A DNA stretch of 9,601 bases, taken from the NCBI GenBank assembly GCA_003235435.1, contig QJWF01000039.1, positions 1 to 9,601 of the forward strand, read 5' to 3'. Shown here piece after piece: positions 1-7,141 of this stretch. Under the pieces are notes generated by a model. It worked only from the letters and a program-made list of their open reading frames with translations, was not told where the DNA came from and ran no database searches. Positions within the stretch are counted from its first letter, which is position 1; each line of letters starts with the position of its first letter. This DNA comes from Nitrosomonadales bacterium. GTDB lineage: Bacteria > Pseudomonadota > Gammaproteobacteria > Burkholderiales > Gallionellaceae. The translations under genes were made by a program, and so were the position numbers.

Positions 1-1032
1 CACAACCAGCAAAGTTCCCTTGGATGGAGCATCATCGGGATATCGGGCTATTCCGATACTTGCGCTGACCTTCACCTGCACCCCTTCCAGGTCGAACGGC
101 TGGCTTATTGACTCGATCATCTTTATTGCCACCCCCGCCACAGCCTCGCGCTCATGGGTATCATTCAAAATCACCGTAAACTCATCGCCACCGAGGCGCG
201 CCAAAGTGTCGCTTTCACGAGCGCACAGTCGCAGACGTTCGGCCACCTTCACCAGCAGCAAATCTCCGGCATGATGCCCCAATGTATCGTTGACCTGCTT
301 GAAGCCATCCAGATCGATGAACAACAGCGTCAGACTCTGCTTGTTGCGCTTCGCCACAATAATGGCCTGGTCGAGCCGGTCGTAAAACAAGGTACGATTC
401 GGTAAATGAGTCAGTGTGTCGTAGTGGGCCAATTGTTCGATACGTTGTTGCGCAAGCTTTTGCTCGCTGATGTCGCGCAACATTGCGGTAAAAAAATGCG
501 CATCGCCAACCTTGACCTCGGTCACCGCCAATTCCATCGGGAATGGCATGCCGTTTTTTCGCCGCCCTTCCAGTTCCTGTGTTTTTCCGATTATATGCGC
601 CACGCCGGTCTTTAAATAGCGGGCCAGATACCCGTCGTGGCGATCGCGATGATACTCCGGCATCAGCATCGAAACATTCCTGCCAAGAACTTCAGCTTCG
701 TCATAGCCGAATATTCTTTGCGCAGCCCGATTGAATGACTGGACAGTGCCTCTGGTATCGATACTGATGATCCCTTCCGCCGCCATTTCGACGATCTTGT
801 GCGACTTGATGCTTTCCAGTTCAAGGGCATTTTGCAGCGGTTTCACGAAGAAAAACCAGAAGACAGGAATACACACCGATGTCAGCAGGATCGCATCAAG
901 AAGGGATTCCGTCCAGTTTATCTCCGGCTTGACCTGAATGATGCTGAGCACGTACATAATGCCGAATTCGGCGACAAAGACGTACAAAAGCAACAACAGA
1001 TATATCTTTAAAGGGTGCTGTTTATCGTACAT
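1..1032 (-). CDS. Membrane-bound PAS-GGDEF diguanylate cyclase, FixL-like PAS (3' end outside window)
   Basis: Reads on the minus strand from ATG at 1032 and is still open at base 1, so 344 N-terminal residues are visible. It should make the second messenger c-di-GMP from two GTP at the inner membrane. Two hydrophobic helices (about residues 10-32 and 45-63) flank a short loop, so no large periplasmic sensor exists. A PAS domain follows (about 75-200), then a GGDEF domain with GGDEF at 281-285, an RESD product-inhibition site at 272-275, and the conserved SIGIA stretch near the window edge. The PAS strongly resembles the FixL haem-PAS: His132, Arg138 and His146 fall at the spacing of Bradyrhizobium FixL H200, R206 and H214, but the R220 position is Gln152. 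Haem binding is therefore possible, not shown. An EAL domain could lie beyond the window. The start has no clear Shine-Dalgarno; the in-frame stop at 1090-1092 limits alternatives. Divergent from mutS. Confidence 0.9.
   Translation of the reverse strand, partial: MYDKQHPLKIYLLLLLYVFVAEFGIMYVLSIIQVKPEINWTESLLDAILLTSVCIPVFWFFFVKPLQNALELESIKSHKIVEMAAEGIISIDTRGTVQSFNRAAQRIFGYDEAEVLGRNVSMLMPEYHRDRHDGYLARYLKTGVAHIIGKTQELEGRRKNGMPFPMELAVTEVKVGDAHFFTAMLRDISEQKLAQQRIEQLAHYDTLTHLPNRTLFYDRLDQAIIVAKRNKQSLTLLFIDLDGFKQVNDTLGHHAGDLLLVKVAERLRLCARESDTLARLGGDEFTVILNDTHEREAVAGVAIKMIESISQPFDLEGVQVKVSASIGIARYPDDAPSKGTLLVV
274..400 (-). repeat. Dispersed homology between the two GGDEF-coding regions (copy 1; copy 2 at about 7505-7635)
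   Basis: The segment coding for [14 protein letters not shown] through [16 protein letters not shown] is clearly similar in DNA as well as protein to the same segment of the cyclase at 7118-8047, in the same orientation. It reflects paralogous GGDEF domains, not a mobile repeat. Confidence 0.5.
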
Positions 1033-1159
1033 AAAAAATAATTCGGAAACTCTGATTCCGTTTTTTCTAGCCCGCCTGATCAAACATCGCTATGCACTTC
1101 AAACCGGCCGTGATAACTTCCTGAAAACGATAACAGAACCGCCCCTCGTTCCGACTGTG
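1033..1159. promoter_or_regulatory. Divergent intergenic region between the diguanylate cyclase gene and mutS
   Basis: These 127 bases lie between two divergent starts, so they should carry both promoters. I could not identify a convincing -35/-10 pair in either direction: GATAAC boxes at 1112-1117 and 1129-1134 on the plus strand are possible -10 elements but lack a TTGACA-like partner. Neither start has a good Shine-Dalgarno. The region is AT-rich near the cyclase start and otherwise unremarkable. Confidence 0.3.
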
Positions 1160-3706
1160 ATGAATAAACAAGATAATACTCCAAAACACACGCCCATGAT
1201 GCAGCAATATCTGGGCATCAAAGCTCAGCATCCCGGCATGCTGCTGTTCTATCGCATGGGAGATTTCTACGAATTGTTCTACGAGGATGCAGAGCGTGCT
1301 GCAAAACTGCTCGACATCACACTGACTCAGCGCGGAACCTCGAACGGGCAAGCGATCAAGATGGCCGGAGTACCGTATCATGCGGCCGAGCAATATCTGG
1401 CGCGCTTGGTAAAACTCGGGGAGTCGGTAGCTATCTGCGAACAGATCGGCGATCCCGCAATCAGCAAAGGGCCGGTTGAACGAAAAGTGGTGCGCATCGT
1501 CACGCCAGGAACGCTGACAGATTCCGCGCTGATGGAAGAGAAGCGCGACTGCCTGCTGCTGGCGCTGCGAGAAAGAGATAACGAAGCAGGACTGGCGTGG
1601 CTCAATCTTGCTTCGGGCCTGTTCTTTGTCACGGAAGTCGACGCAAAACAACTTCCCGCCGAACTGGAGCGCCTGCAGCCTGCCGAGATACTGTTCTCAG
1701 AGGGCGCAAATATCCCGCAACTCAAAAGTGCCGCAAACAAATCCCTGCCCGCTTGGCACTTCGATCTGGAAACTGCGCGCCGCACACTGTGCCAGCAGTT
1801 CTCCACACGCGATCTGGCCGGTTTCGGTTGCAACGACTACACGCTGGGGCTTGAAGCAGCGGGCGCATTGCTGGGTTACGCCAAGCTCACACAGGGGCAG
1901 GGCTTTGCGCACATCAGTGCTTTGCATGTCTATCACGCCGACCGGTTTGTGTGCATGGATGCCGCCACGCGCCGCAACCTCGAGATCACCCAGACACTTC
2001 GCGGGGAACCGGCACCCACGCTGTTGTCGCTGCTCGACACCTGCGCCACTAACATGGGCAGCCGATTGCTCGCCCACTGGCTGCACCATCCGCTACGCGA
2101 CCGCAACGAGTTGCGCCAGCGCCTCGATGCGGTGGATGAACTGGATGAGACATTCCGCAAGGCACATGACCGGATCAAGTCCAGCGTGGACGTTGAGCGC
2201 ATCACCGCGCGCATCGCGCTCAAGACTGCGCGCCCGCGCGACCTCTCTGGATTGCGCGACACACTCAAGCAATTGCCCGGGCTCTCTGCGCTACTGGCAG
2301 GAATCGTCGCACCGCGCATTCAGAAACTGGCGGACGAACTGCAGGCCGATGCCGCGCTGGTCGATCTCTTGCAACAAACGATCAAGGAAGAACCCTCCTC
2401 CGTATTACGAGAGGGAGGCGTTATTGCAGATGGATTTGATTCAGAGCTGGATGAGTTGCGCGGCATCCAGAACAACTGCGGCGATTTCCTGCTACAGCTC
2501 GAAGCGCGCGAACGCACGCGAACCGGCATAGAAAAACTGAAAGTCGAGTACAACCGCGTGCACGGCTTCTATATCGAGGTCAGCATCGCCAACGCCGGCA
2601 GGGTGCCGGGCGACTATCGCCGCCGGCAGACGCTGAAGAATGCCGAACGCTACATCACACCCGAACTGAAAACCTTCGAGGACAAGGCACTCTCCGCCAA
2701 CGACCGCGCACTGGCGCGCGAGAAATTTCTCTATGATCGGCTGCTCGAGCAGTTGGCGCCATTCATCCCGCAATTGCAACGCATTGCTGCTGCAATCGCC
2801 GAACTCGACGTGCTCGCCACCTTTGCCGAGCGCGCCGCCACATTCAACTTTCGCGCGCCGCAGTTCTCGAATTCGGCACAGATCAACATCAAACTGGGAA
2901 GGCATCCGGTCGTCGAGGAGCAGGTTGAACAATTCGCACCCAACGACACCACGATGCACGATGGCCGCCGCATGTTGCTGATCACCGGCCCCAACATGGG
3001 CGGCAAATCCACCTACATGCGCCAGGTCGCCCTCATCGTGCTGCTCGCGCATATTGGCTGTTTTGTGCCCGCGCAGGAAGCAACGATTGGGGAAATCGAC
3101 CAGATCTTCACCCGCATCGGCGCATCTGACGACCTCGCCAGCGGGCGTTCCACCTTCATGATTGAGATGACCGAGGCAGCCAATATCCTGCACAACGCAA
3201 CCGAAAAAAGTCTGGTGCTGGTGGACGAGATCGGGCGGGGCACCTCCACTTTCGATGGCCTGGCCCTGGCCTACGCGACCGCGCGCCACCTGCTGGACAA
3301 CAACCGCAGCTTCACGCTGTTCGCCACGCACTATTTTGAACTGACAAGGCTGACCGAGGAGTACACCCGGATCGCCAATGTCCACCTCGCCGCGATAGAG
3401 CACCAGAACAGCATTGTGTTCCTGCACACCGTCAACGAAGGCGCCGCCAGCCAAAGCTACGGTCTGCAAGTCGCCGCGCTTGCGGGTGTTCCAAACAGCG
3501 TGATCCGCAACGCCAAGAAACAGCTCGTCAGGCTTGAACAGCAAAGCGCCGCGCAGAATCCGCAGGGCGATCTGTTCTCTGCAGCACCGCAACCTTCCGA
3601 GCCAGAAGAACATCCGTTGACCTCTGCATTGCGGGACATACAGCCGGATGAACTCAGCCCTAAAGCGGCACTGGAAAAGCTGTATCAGCTCAAAAAGATG
3701 ATTTGA
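1160..3706 (+). CDS. mutS: DNA mismatch repair protein MutS
   Basis: Full-length MutS of 848 residues (E. coli 853), the mismatch-recognising ATPase that recruits MutL. The N-terminal domain carries the mismatch wedge Phe36-Tyr37-Glu38, at the same numbering as E. coli. The core and clamp follow, then the ABC-type ATPase: Walker [10 protein letters not shown] at 610-618, the [12 protein letters not shown] signature, Walker B with Asp689-Glu690, and the switch His724 in ATHYFEL. The C-terminal region has Q802-G-D-L-F806, matching the beta-clamp-binding consensus, and ends in the conserved [11 protein letters not shown] tetramerisation segment. The ATG at 1160 was chosen because the protein then begins like other MutS proteins just ahead of HTPMMQQYL. 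The frame is open back to 938, but those 74 extra residues are unrelated to MutS and would run through the divergent cyclase gene. No good ribosome-binding site precedes the start. No truncation or missing catalytic residue is seen. Confidence 0.98.
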   Translation: MNKQDNTPKHTPMMQQYLGIKAQHPGMLLFYRMGDFYELFYEDAERAAKLLDITLTQRGTSNGQAIKMAGVPYHAAEQYLARLVKLGESVAICEQIGDPAISKGPVERKVVRIVTPGTLTDSALMEEKRDCLLLALRERDNEAGLAWLNLASGLFFVTEVDAKQLPAELERLQPAEILFSEGANIPQLKSAANKSLPAWHFDLETARRTLCQQFSTRDLAGFGCNDYTLGLEAAGALLGYAKLTQGQGFAHISALHVYHADRFVCMDAATRRNLEITQTLRGEPAPTLLSLLDTCATNMGSRLLAHWLHHPLRDRNELRQRLDAVDELDETFRKAHDRIKSSVDVERITARIALKTARPRDLSGLRDTLKQLPGLSALLAGIVAPRIQKLADELQADAALVDLLQQTIKEEPSSVLREGGVIADGFDSELDELRGIQNNCGDFLLQLEARERTRTGIEKLKVEYNRVHGFYIEVSIANAGRVPGDYRRRQTLKNAERYITPELKTFEDKALSANDRALAREKFLYDRLLEQLAPFIPQLQRIAAAIAELDVLATFAERAATFNFRAPQFSNSAQINIKLGRHPVVEEQVEQFAPNDTTMHDGRRMLLITGPNMGGKSTYMRQVALIVLLAHIGCFVPAQEATIGEIDQIFTRIGASDDLASGRSTFMIEMTEAANILHNATEKSLVLVDEIGRGTSTFDGLALAYATARHLLDNNRSFTLFATHYFELTRLTEEYTRIANVHLAAIEHQNSIVFLHTVNEGAASQSYGLQVAALAGVPNSVIRNAKKQLVRLEQQSAAQNPQGDLFSAAPQPSEPEEHPLTSALRDIQPDELSPKAALEKLYQLKKMI

Positions 3707-3912
3707 TTCACAGCAGACAGTGCATGACTTGCACAGTCAGACACAGCAATTTCAAAGCACTTTTCGGCGCAACAAGCGACTTGCATACGACTTATAGTTG
3801 AATGATCTACTCTGGCTTACATGACCGGAGGGTTTTATTCAGAAATGGTTTGTGATAGATTTCCCTCGGGATGAAATTTCACCCTTAAACAAAAATTCTG
3901 GAGGAGGCTTGA
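3707..3912. other. Intergenic region and probable 5' leader between mutS and the 31-residue ORF
   Basis: This 206-base stretch has no substantial ORF. It contains a small hairpin just after mutS (GTGCA 3720-3724 with TGCAC 3730-3734, no T-run), the octamer GACTTGCA twice (3726-3733 and 3778-3785), a -10-like TATAGT at 3793-3798 without a clear -35, and the palindrome TGAAATTTCA at 3872-3881 flanked by GGG and CCC. GGAGGG at 3827-3832 lies 12 bases before an ATG at 3845 that opens only a nine-codon frame. A promoter for the small downstream ORF must lie here or in mutS, but I cannot place it firmly. Confidence 0.35.
3900..3907 (+). promoter_or_regulatory. Strong Shine-Dalgarno of the 31-residue ORF
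   Basis: GGAGGAGG, near-complete complementarity to the 16S rRNA 3' end, ends five bases before ATG 3913. It is the strongest ribosome-binding site in the window and the main reason to accept this very short ORF as a gene. Confidence 0.75.
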
Positions 3913-4008
3913 ATGAGCATTTTTTCGATGATAATGACCGCTATTGCAGCCGCCGCAGTCATCGGAGGCATCGTGGCGGTTATCGCCATTAACATGACCA
4001 AAAAGTGA
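3913..4008 (+). CDS. 31-residue single-helix membrane miniprotein, function unknown
   Basis: ATG at 3913 opens a 31-codon frame ending in TGA at 4006-4008. Translation initiation looks very strong: GGAGGAGG at 3900-3907 sits five bases before the ATG. The product begins MSIFSMIM, continues as one Ala/Ile/Val/Gly-rich hydrophobic helix (about residues 7-27) and ends N-M-T-K-K, so it is probably a bitopic inner-membrane peptide with the two lysines in the cytoplasm. A hairpin and T-run follow within about 60 bases, suggesting a monocistronic unit between mutS and the DUF2461 gene. I do not recognise the family. By analogy with other tiny membrane proteins it could be an accessory subunit of a membrane complex or a type I toxin-like peptide; nothing in the sequence decides. 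The ribosome-binding site and composition make chance unlikely. Confidence 0.72.
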   Translation: MSIFSMIMTAIAAAAVIGGIVAVIAINMTKK

Positions 4009-4018
4009 TTTAAACCAG

Positions 4019-4066
4019 AAGGCTTGACACCGGTCGGGTCAAGCCTTCGATCACACCGATTTTTTT
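4019..4066 (+). terminator. Hairpin plus T-run, probable terminator of the 31-residue ORF
   Basis: AAGGCTTGAC at 4019-4028 pairs perfectly with GTCAAGCCTT at 4038-4047 (10 bp), extendable by two G-C pairs past a bulged A. A run of seven T follows at 4060-4066. The T-run starts 12 bases after the stem rather than directly, so this is a non-ideal intrinsic terminator; it may also work as a 3' stabilising hairpin. It separates the miniprotein from the DUF2461 gene. Confidence 0.55.
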
Positions 4067-4142
4067 CACACCCCTACGAAACAAAGGGACAGTGAGCGTT
4101 TCCTTTACGGCCCGATTATATTCTCCTCGAGGAACCGCTGAA

Positions 4143-4829
4143 TTGACCCATCGTTACTTCTCAAGGAAGACCTTCGATTTTCTTGCCGGACTGGCCGAGA
4201 ACAATAACCGCGAGTGGTTCGATACGCACCAACAGGAATATGAAGATGTGGTGCGTACACCTGCATTGGAGTTCATCAGCGACATGGCGAATGAGATGCC
4301 CGCAATCTCGCCACACTTCCGCGCATCGGCCAAAAAGGTCGGCGGTTCTCTGATGCGTATCCATCGCGATATCCGCTTCGGCAAGGACAAGACTCCCTAC
4401 AAGACCAATATCGGCATTCAGTTCCGCCATGAGGCAGGCAAGGACATCCATGCGCCGGGATATTACGTTCATATCGAACCCGGCAGTTGTTTTGTCGGTG
4501 TAGGTTTGTGGCACCCTGATGCCGATGCATTGTTCAGGATACGCGAGGCAATCGTGAAGAACGGTGACGCATGGGTGGCGGCGCGCGATGACCGTACCTT
4601 CTGCAAGCATTTCACGCTCGAGGGCGATGCGCTTGCAAACGCGCCGCGCGGCTATGACAGGGGCCACCCACTGGTTGAAGACCTCAAGCGCAAGGATTTC
4701 ATCAGTTTGGCGAAATTGCGCCAGGCAAACGTGACTTCAAATAACTTCCGACCCCAGGTCGTGGAACATTTCAGGCTGGCCTCCCCTTACATGCGCTTCC
4801 TGTGCAAGGCGCTTAACTTGAAGTTCTAG
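4143..4829 (+). CDS. DUF2461 / TIGR02453 family protein
   Basis: Conserved family of unknown biochemical function, soluble, normally about 220-230 residues. The N-terminal signature is clear: TFDFL then NNNREWF (residues 20-26), followed by the family's central block with RIHRDIRF, KDKTPYKTN and HAPGYYVHIEP, then GLWHPDADAL. No signal peptide or membrane segment is seen. Two starts compete. GTG at 4092 gives 245 residues but adds 17 that do not look like the family, and only GGG three bases upstream serves as ribosome-binding site. TTG at 4143 gives 228 residues, begins where family members begin, and has GAGGAA at 4129-4134 eight bases upstream, so I prefer it. TATATT at 4117-4122 would make a suitable -10 for the shorter form. 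The gene converges on the minus-strand gene ending at 4853, with only 23 bases between the stops. Confidence 0.9.
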   Translation: MTHRYFSRKTFDFLAGLAENNNREWFDTHQQEYEDVVRTPALEFISDMANEMPAISPHFRASAKKVGGSLMRIHRDIRFGKDKTPYKTNIGIQFRHEAGKDIHAPGYYVHIEPGSCFVGVGLWHPDADALFRIREAIVKNGDAWVAARDDRTFCKHFTLEGDALANAPRGYDRGHPLVEDLKRKDFISLAKLRQANVTSNNFRPQVVEHFRLASPYMRFLCKALNLKF

Positions 4830-4852
4830 TTAAATACAAGATTTGGATTAAG

Positions 4853-5596
4853 CTATGGCTGAGTACTGCCCTGAGTTGTTCCGCTGCTTGCAGGCACCTC
4901 CGGTCCGGAGTTGTTCTCGGGCAATGGCTCGGCAACCGTGGCAATCACGGGTTTTTCTTTTTGGCTTGCAGGTTCGGAAACTTTAGGCGCAACGGGCTGA
5001 ATGGCTTGATTCGCTGATGGCGGAACGGTAGTTTGTGACACGGCAGCCGGACTATCGGGTTGGACTGCGCCTGAGGAAAGCGGTGTTATCTGCGGATTGA
5101 CGGGATTCAAAGACTTTGCCGCGGGAGCAGAGGCAGTTTCTTTTTTCACCGGCGGTACAGCCGTTTTGGCAGCTTCCTGCTTCTCCATTATCCCAGCCTT
5201 GGCTGCAATTCCGGGTGAAATCTGCGGTTTGATCGGCACGGACGGGGCGGCCGCTTTACTGACCATCCCCGGACTGGCCTGTGCCGTTTCAGAATTTGTC
5301 TGCACGGTGCCCTCGCTTGCAACCGGCCTCACTATGATCCGCATCGGTTCGGGAGGTTTTTGCATCTCTTGCTCCAGCCAATAGGCTGCAGCCACTCCCG
5401 CAACAGCAGACGCTGCCAGCGGCCAAATCAGGCTGCGCTTTTTTCGCGGGTGTATCACACGGACCTTGGCTTTTCCGAACATCGAATTGACGACACATAC
5501 CTCGCCGATGTCGGTGTACTTGGCCGCATGGCCCGACCCATAGCCTGCCGTTTTCAGATTTTCAGGAATTTCGAATTGGCTGATGTCAGTCCACAT
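4853..5596 (-). CDS. Bitopic membrane protein with long Pro/Ala-rich tail, function unknown
   Basis: A 247-residue protein I do not recognise. ATG at 5596 is preceded by GGGA seven bases upstream. Residues 1-50 form a small hydrophilic domain beginning MWTDISQFEIPENL, with a single Cys34. RKKR at 51-54 is followed by one transmembrane helix (about 55-74), so the N-terminus should be cytoplasmic and the rest periplasmic. Residues 75-247 are low complexity, rich in Pro, Ala, Val, Ser and Thr with scattered Lys and Glu, and show imprecise repeats such as KPQISPGIAAKAG against NPQITPLSSG. No SPOR, TonB, LysM or peptidoglycan-binding signature is visible at the end. The shape recalls periplasm-spanning linkers of envelope proteins (FtsN- or GspB-like layout) without their functional domains. 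The sigma70-like promoter at 5678-5707 should drive it as a single gene. Confidence 0.82.
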   Translation of the reverse strand: MWTDISQFEIPENLKTAGYGSGHAAKYTDIGEVCVVNSMFGKAKVRVIHPRKKRSLIWPLAASAVAGVAAAYWLEQEMQKPPEPMRIIVRPVASEGTVQTNSETAQASPGMVSKAAAPSVPIKPQISPGIAAKAGIMEKQEAAKTAVPPVKKETASAPAAKSLNPVNPQITPLSSGAVQPDSPAAVSQTTVPPSANQAIQPVAPKVSEPASQKEKPVIATVAEPLPENNSGPEVPASSGTTQGSTQP

Positions 5597-5677
5597 TTAC
5601 CGTTCCCTAAATGCTGCCGCATGATGGTCAACACCGCCTGGATACGCGCAGCATTTCTGCATTACCCGTTCGCGCCA

Positions 5678-5707
5678 ATTCTAGACTGTTTTTCCGTGTC
5701 CTGTCAG
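5678..5707 (-). promoter_or_regulatory. Sigma70-type promoter for the Pro/Ala-rich membrane protein gene
   Basis: On the minus strand CTGACA (5702-5707, 5/6 to TTGACA) is separated by 18 bases from TAGAAT (5678-5683, 5/6 to TATAAT). A run of nine T on that strand (5709-5717) lies immediately upstream of the -35, resembling an UP-element tract. Transcription would start near 5671, leaving a leader of about 75 bases before ATG 5596. Confidence 0.6.
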
Positions 5708-5762
5708 CAAAAAAAAATCCTGGAATGACCTCATGAACCATATCTGGACATGGACAATGGTT

Positions 5763-5797
5763 CTGCCTGACGGCAGTTTCGCCATGCTTTGCATGGC
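5763..5797. repeat. Tandem pair of perfect hairpins in intergenic DNA
   Basis: Two perfect inverted repeats lie four bases apart: CTGCC (5763-5767) with GGCAG (5772-5776) around a four-base loop, and GCCATGC (5781-5787) with GCATGGC (5791-5797) around TTT. No T-run follows on either strand, so this is not a standard intrinsic terminator. It could be a structured RNA element, a protein-binding site or chance. Confidence 0.4.
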
Positions 5798-6058
5798 TGG
5801 CTGCAAAATCGAATCCGCCTGCGTTGATGTATGATTGATCCTTGGGTTCAATGATGTCGAGCATGGCACATTCGATAATACCGTACCGAGTTTGCCAACA
5901 CTCAACAAACAGCTTATCGCGGTGATGGCAAAGGGAACAATCAGGGTCGGCCCGCGTTCAGCGGCAATAAAATGCTTTCGAGCATCGATTCAGGGGAAAT
6001 ATCGAACCGAAATTTCTTTGTGCTGCATCTATTCATTCATCCCCGGATAAATCAACCC

Positions 6059-7141
6059 ATGCCACATATCGTCGTTTCCATTTCCGGTCACGGATTCGGT
6101 CATGTCGCACAGACCGCTCCGATCCTGAACCGGCTGCATCTGGATATGCCGCAGCTTGGCATTACCGTGCGTTCCTCAGTGCCTTTGTCCCATCTGCGTT
6201 CTCGTATCCGTGCGCCATTCACCCATCTGCGCAGCGAAGGCGATATCGGCATGCTGATGTCTTCGGCGCTGGACGTGCATGTCGAGGACAGCTGCATGGC
6301 CTATCGTGCATTCCATGCAGACTGGGATAAACGCGTTGCCGGCGAAACGCGCCTGTTGCGTGAACTCAAGGCCGATCTGGTATTTTCCAACGTCGGCTAT
6401 CTGCCGCTGGCCGGGGCGCAACGCGCGGGAATCGTGAATGCCGCGCTGTGCTCGCTGAACTGGTTCGACATCTACCGCCACTATTGCGGCGAGGATTCAA
6501 TTGCCGAACAGATAGTGGATTGTTATTCAGGTGCGGATGCTTTCCTGCGCGCCACCCCCGGCATGGCAATGGAATACTTGCCCAATCTCGTTGAAATTGC
6601 ACCCGTTGCCGATATCGGCAATGACCGGCGCGATGAACTGAACCGCCGACTGAGATTATCGAATGAAGAGATGCTGGTGCTGATCAGCATGGGCGGTATC
6701 ACCAGTCGTTTGCCCATGGAAAGGTGGCCGAGAATAGAGGGAGTGCGTTGGCTGGTCCAGTCAGACTGGCAGGTCGTCCATCCCGACGCCATCGTGCTTG
6801 AAACGTTGCCGATGGGTTTCGGCGACCTGCTTGCCAGCAGCGATGCGCTGCTGTGCAAGCCGGGTTACGGTAGTTTCACCGAAGCAGCGTGCTGCGCCAC
6901 GCCTGTCCTGTATGTAGCCCGTCCCGACTGGCCTGAATCGCCCGTCCTGGTCGAGTGGTTGCATCGACACGGAAAGTGCGTCGAAGTATCGCGGCAGGCG
7001 CTCGAACGGGGAAACATCGCAACGGAACTGGAAAACCTCTGGATTGGAGCAAGAACAATCCCTGGGCAGGCACAACCACGTGTCGCAGCCGCTGGCGCGG
7101 GCCAGGTGGCGGAGTGGTTAGCCGGAAAACTTGATCGGTAA
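6059..7141 (+). CDS. GT-B fold glycosyltransferase-like protein (MurG/GT28-like)
   Basis: A 360-residue, apparently soluble or peripheral protein with the two-domain layout of GT-B glycosyltransferases. The N-terminal Rossmann half opens with PHIVVSISGHGFGHVAQ (residues 2-18), the glycine-rich acceptor-side loop seen in MurG-like enzymes and in the glycosyltransferase-like domain linked to L-arabinokinases. The C-terminal half has the donor-side motif K267-PGYGSFTEA-A276 followed by CCATPVLYVARPDWPE; Glu275 fits the ribose-binding acid of this superfamily. A nucleotide-sugar donor is expected, but donor and acceptor cannot be read from sequence. The frame extends back to ATG 5972, but those 29 residues are unlike the family, so ATG 6059 was chosen; neither start has a good ribosome-binding site. 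No neighbouring sugar-biosynthesis genes give a pathway. Its 3' end overlaps the convergent PAS-GGDEF gene by 24 bases. Confidence 0.85.
   Translation: MPHIVVSISGHGFGHVAQTAPILNRLHLDMPQLGITVRSSVPLSHLRSRIRAPFTHLRSEGDIGMLMSSALDVHVEDSCMAYRAFHADWDKRVAGETRLLRELKADLVFSNVGYLPLAGAQRAGIVNAALCSLNWFDIYRHYCGEDSIAEQIVDCYSGADAFLRATPGMAMEYLPNLVEIAPVADIGNDRRDELNRRLRLSNEEMLVLISMGGITSRLPMERWPRIEGVRWLVQSDWQVVHPDAIVLETLPMGFGDLLASSDALLCKPGYGSFTEAACCATPVLYVARPDWPESPVLVEWLHRHGKCVEVSRQALERGNIATELENLWIGARTIPGQAQPRVAAAGAGQVAEWLAGKLDR

Larger units (their letters stand above)
5597..6058. other. 462-base intergenic region between divergent genes
   Basis: The region separates the minus-strand membrane protein gene from the plus-strand glycosyltransferase-like gene. 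It holds the promoter at 5678-5707, a nine-A tract (5709-5717) and the hairpin pair at 5763-5797. A -10-like GATAAT at 5874-5879 on the plus strand has no convincing -35 partner but could serve the downstream gene. Short open frames here (for example 5835-6050 plus and 5628-5864 minus) lack ribosome-binding sites and protein-like composition. I see no tRNA, insertion sequence or recognised riboswitch. Confidence 0.45.

Noticed and set aside
938..1159. N-terminal extension of MutS by 74 residues
   Set aside because: The extension is unlike MutS, overlaps the divergent cyclase gene, and the product from ATG 1160 matches the family from its first conserved residues.
1067..1651. 194-residue minus-strand frame over the mutS 5' end
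   Set aside because: Shadow of mutS; composition is not protein-like.
2492..3613. 373-residue open frame on the minus strand inside mutS
   Set aside because: It is the antisense of well-conserved MutS coding sequence, with no ribosome-binding site or recognisable domain.
3845..3874. Nine-codon leader peptide before the miniprotein
   Set aside because: The Shine-Dalgarno-like GGAGGG is 12 bases away, longer than usual, and the peptide shows no attenuator-like codon run.
5835..6050. 71-residue plus-strand ORF in the intergenic gap
   Set aside because: TTG start, no ribosome-binding site, no hydrophobic or domain pattern.
5972..6058. Upstream start of the glycosyltransferase-like gene
   Set aside because: The 29 added residues do not resemble the GT-B N-terminus, which starts at PHIVVSISGHG, and no ribosome-binding site supports ATG 5972.
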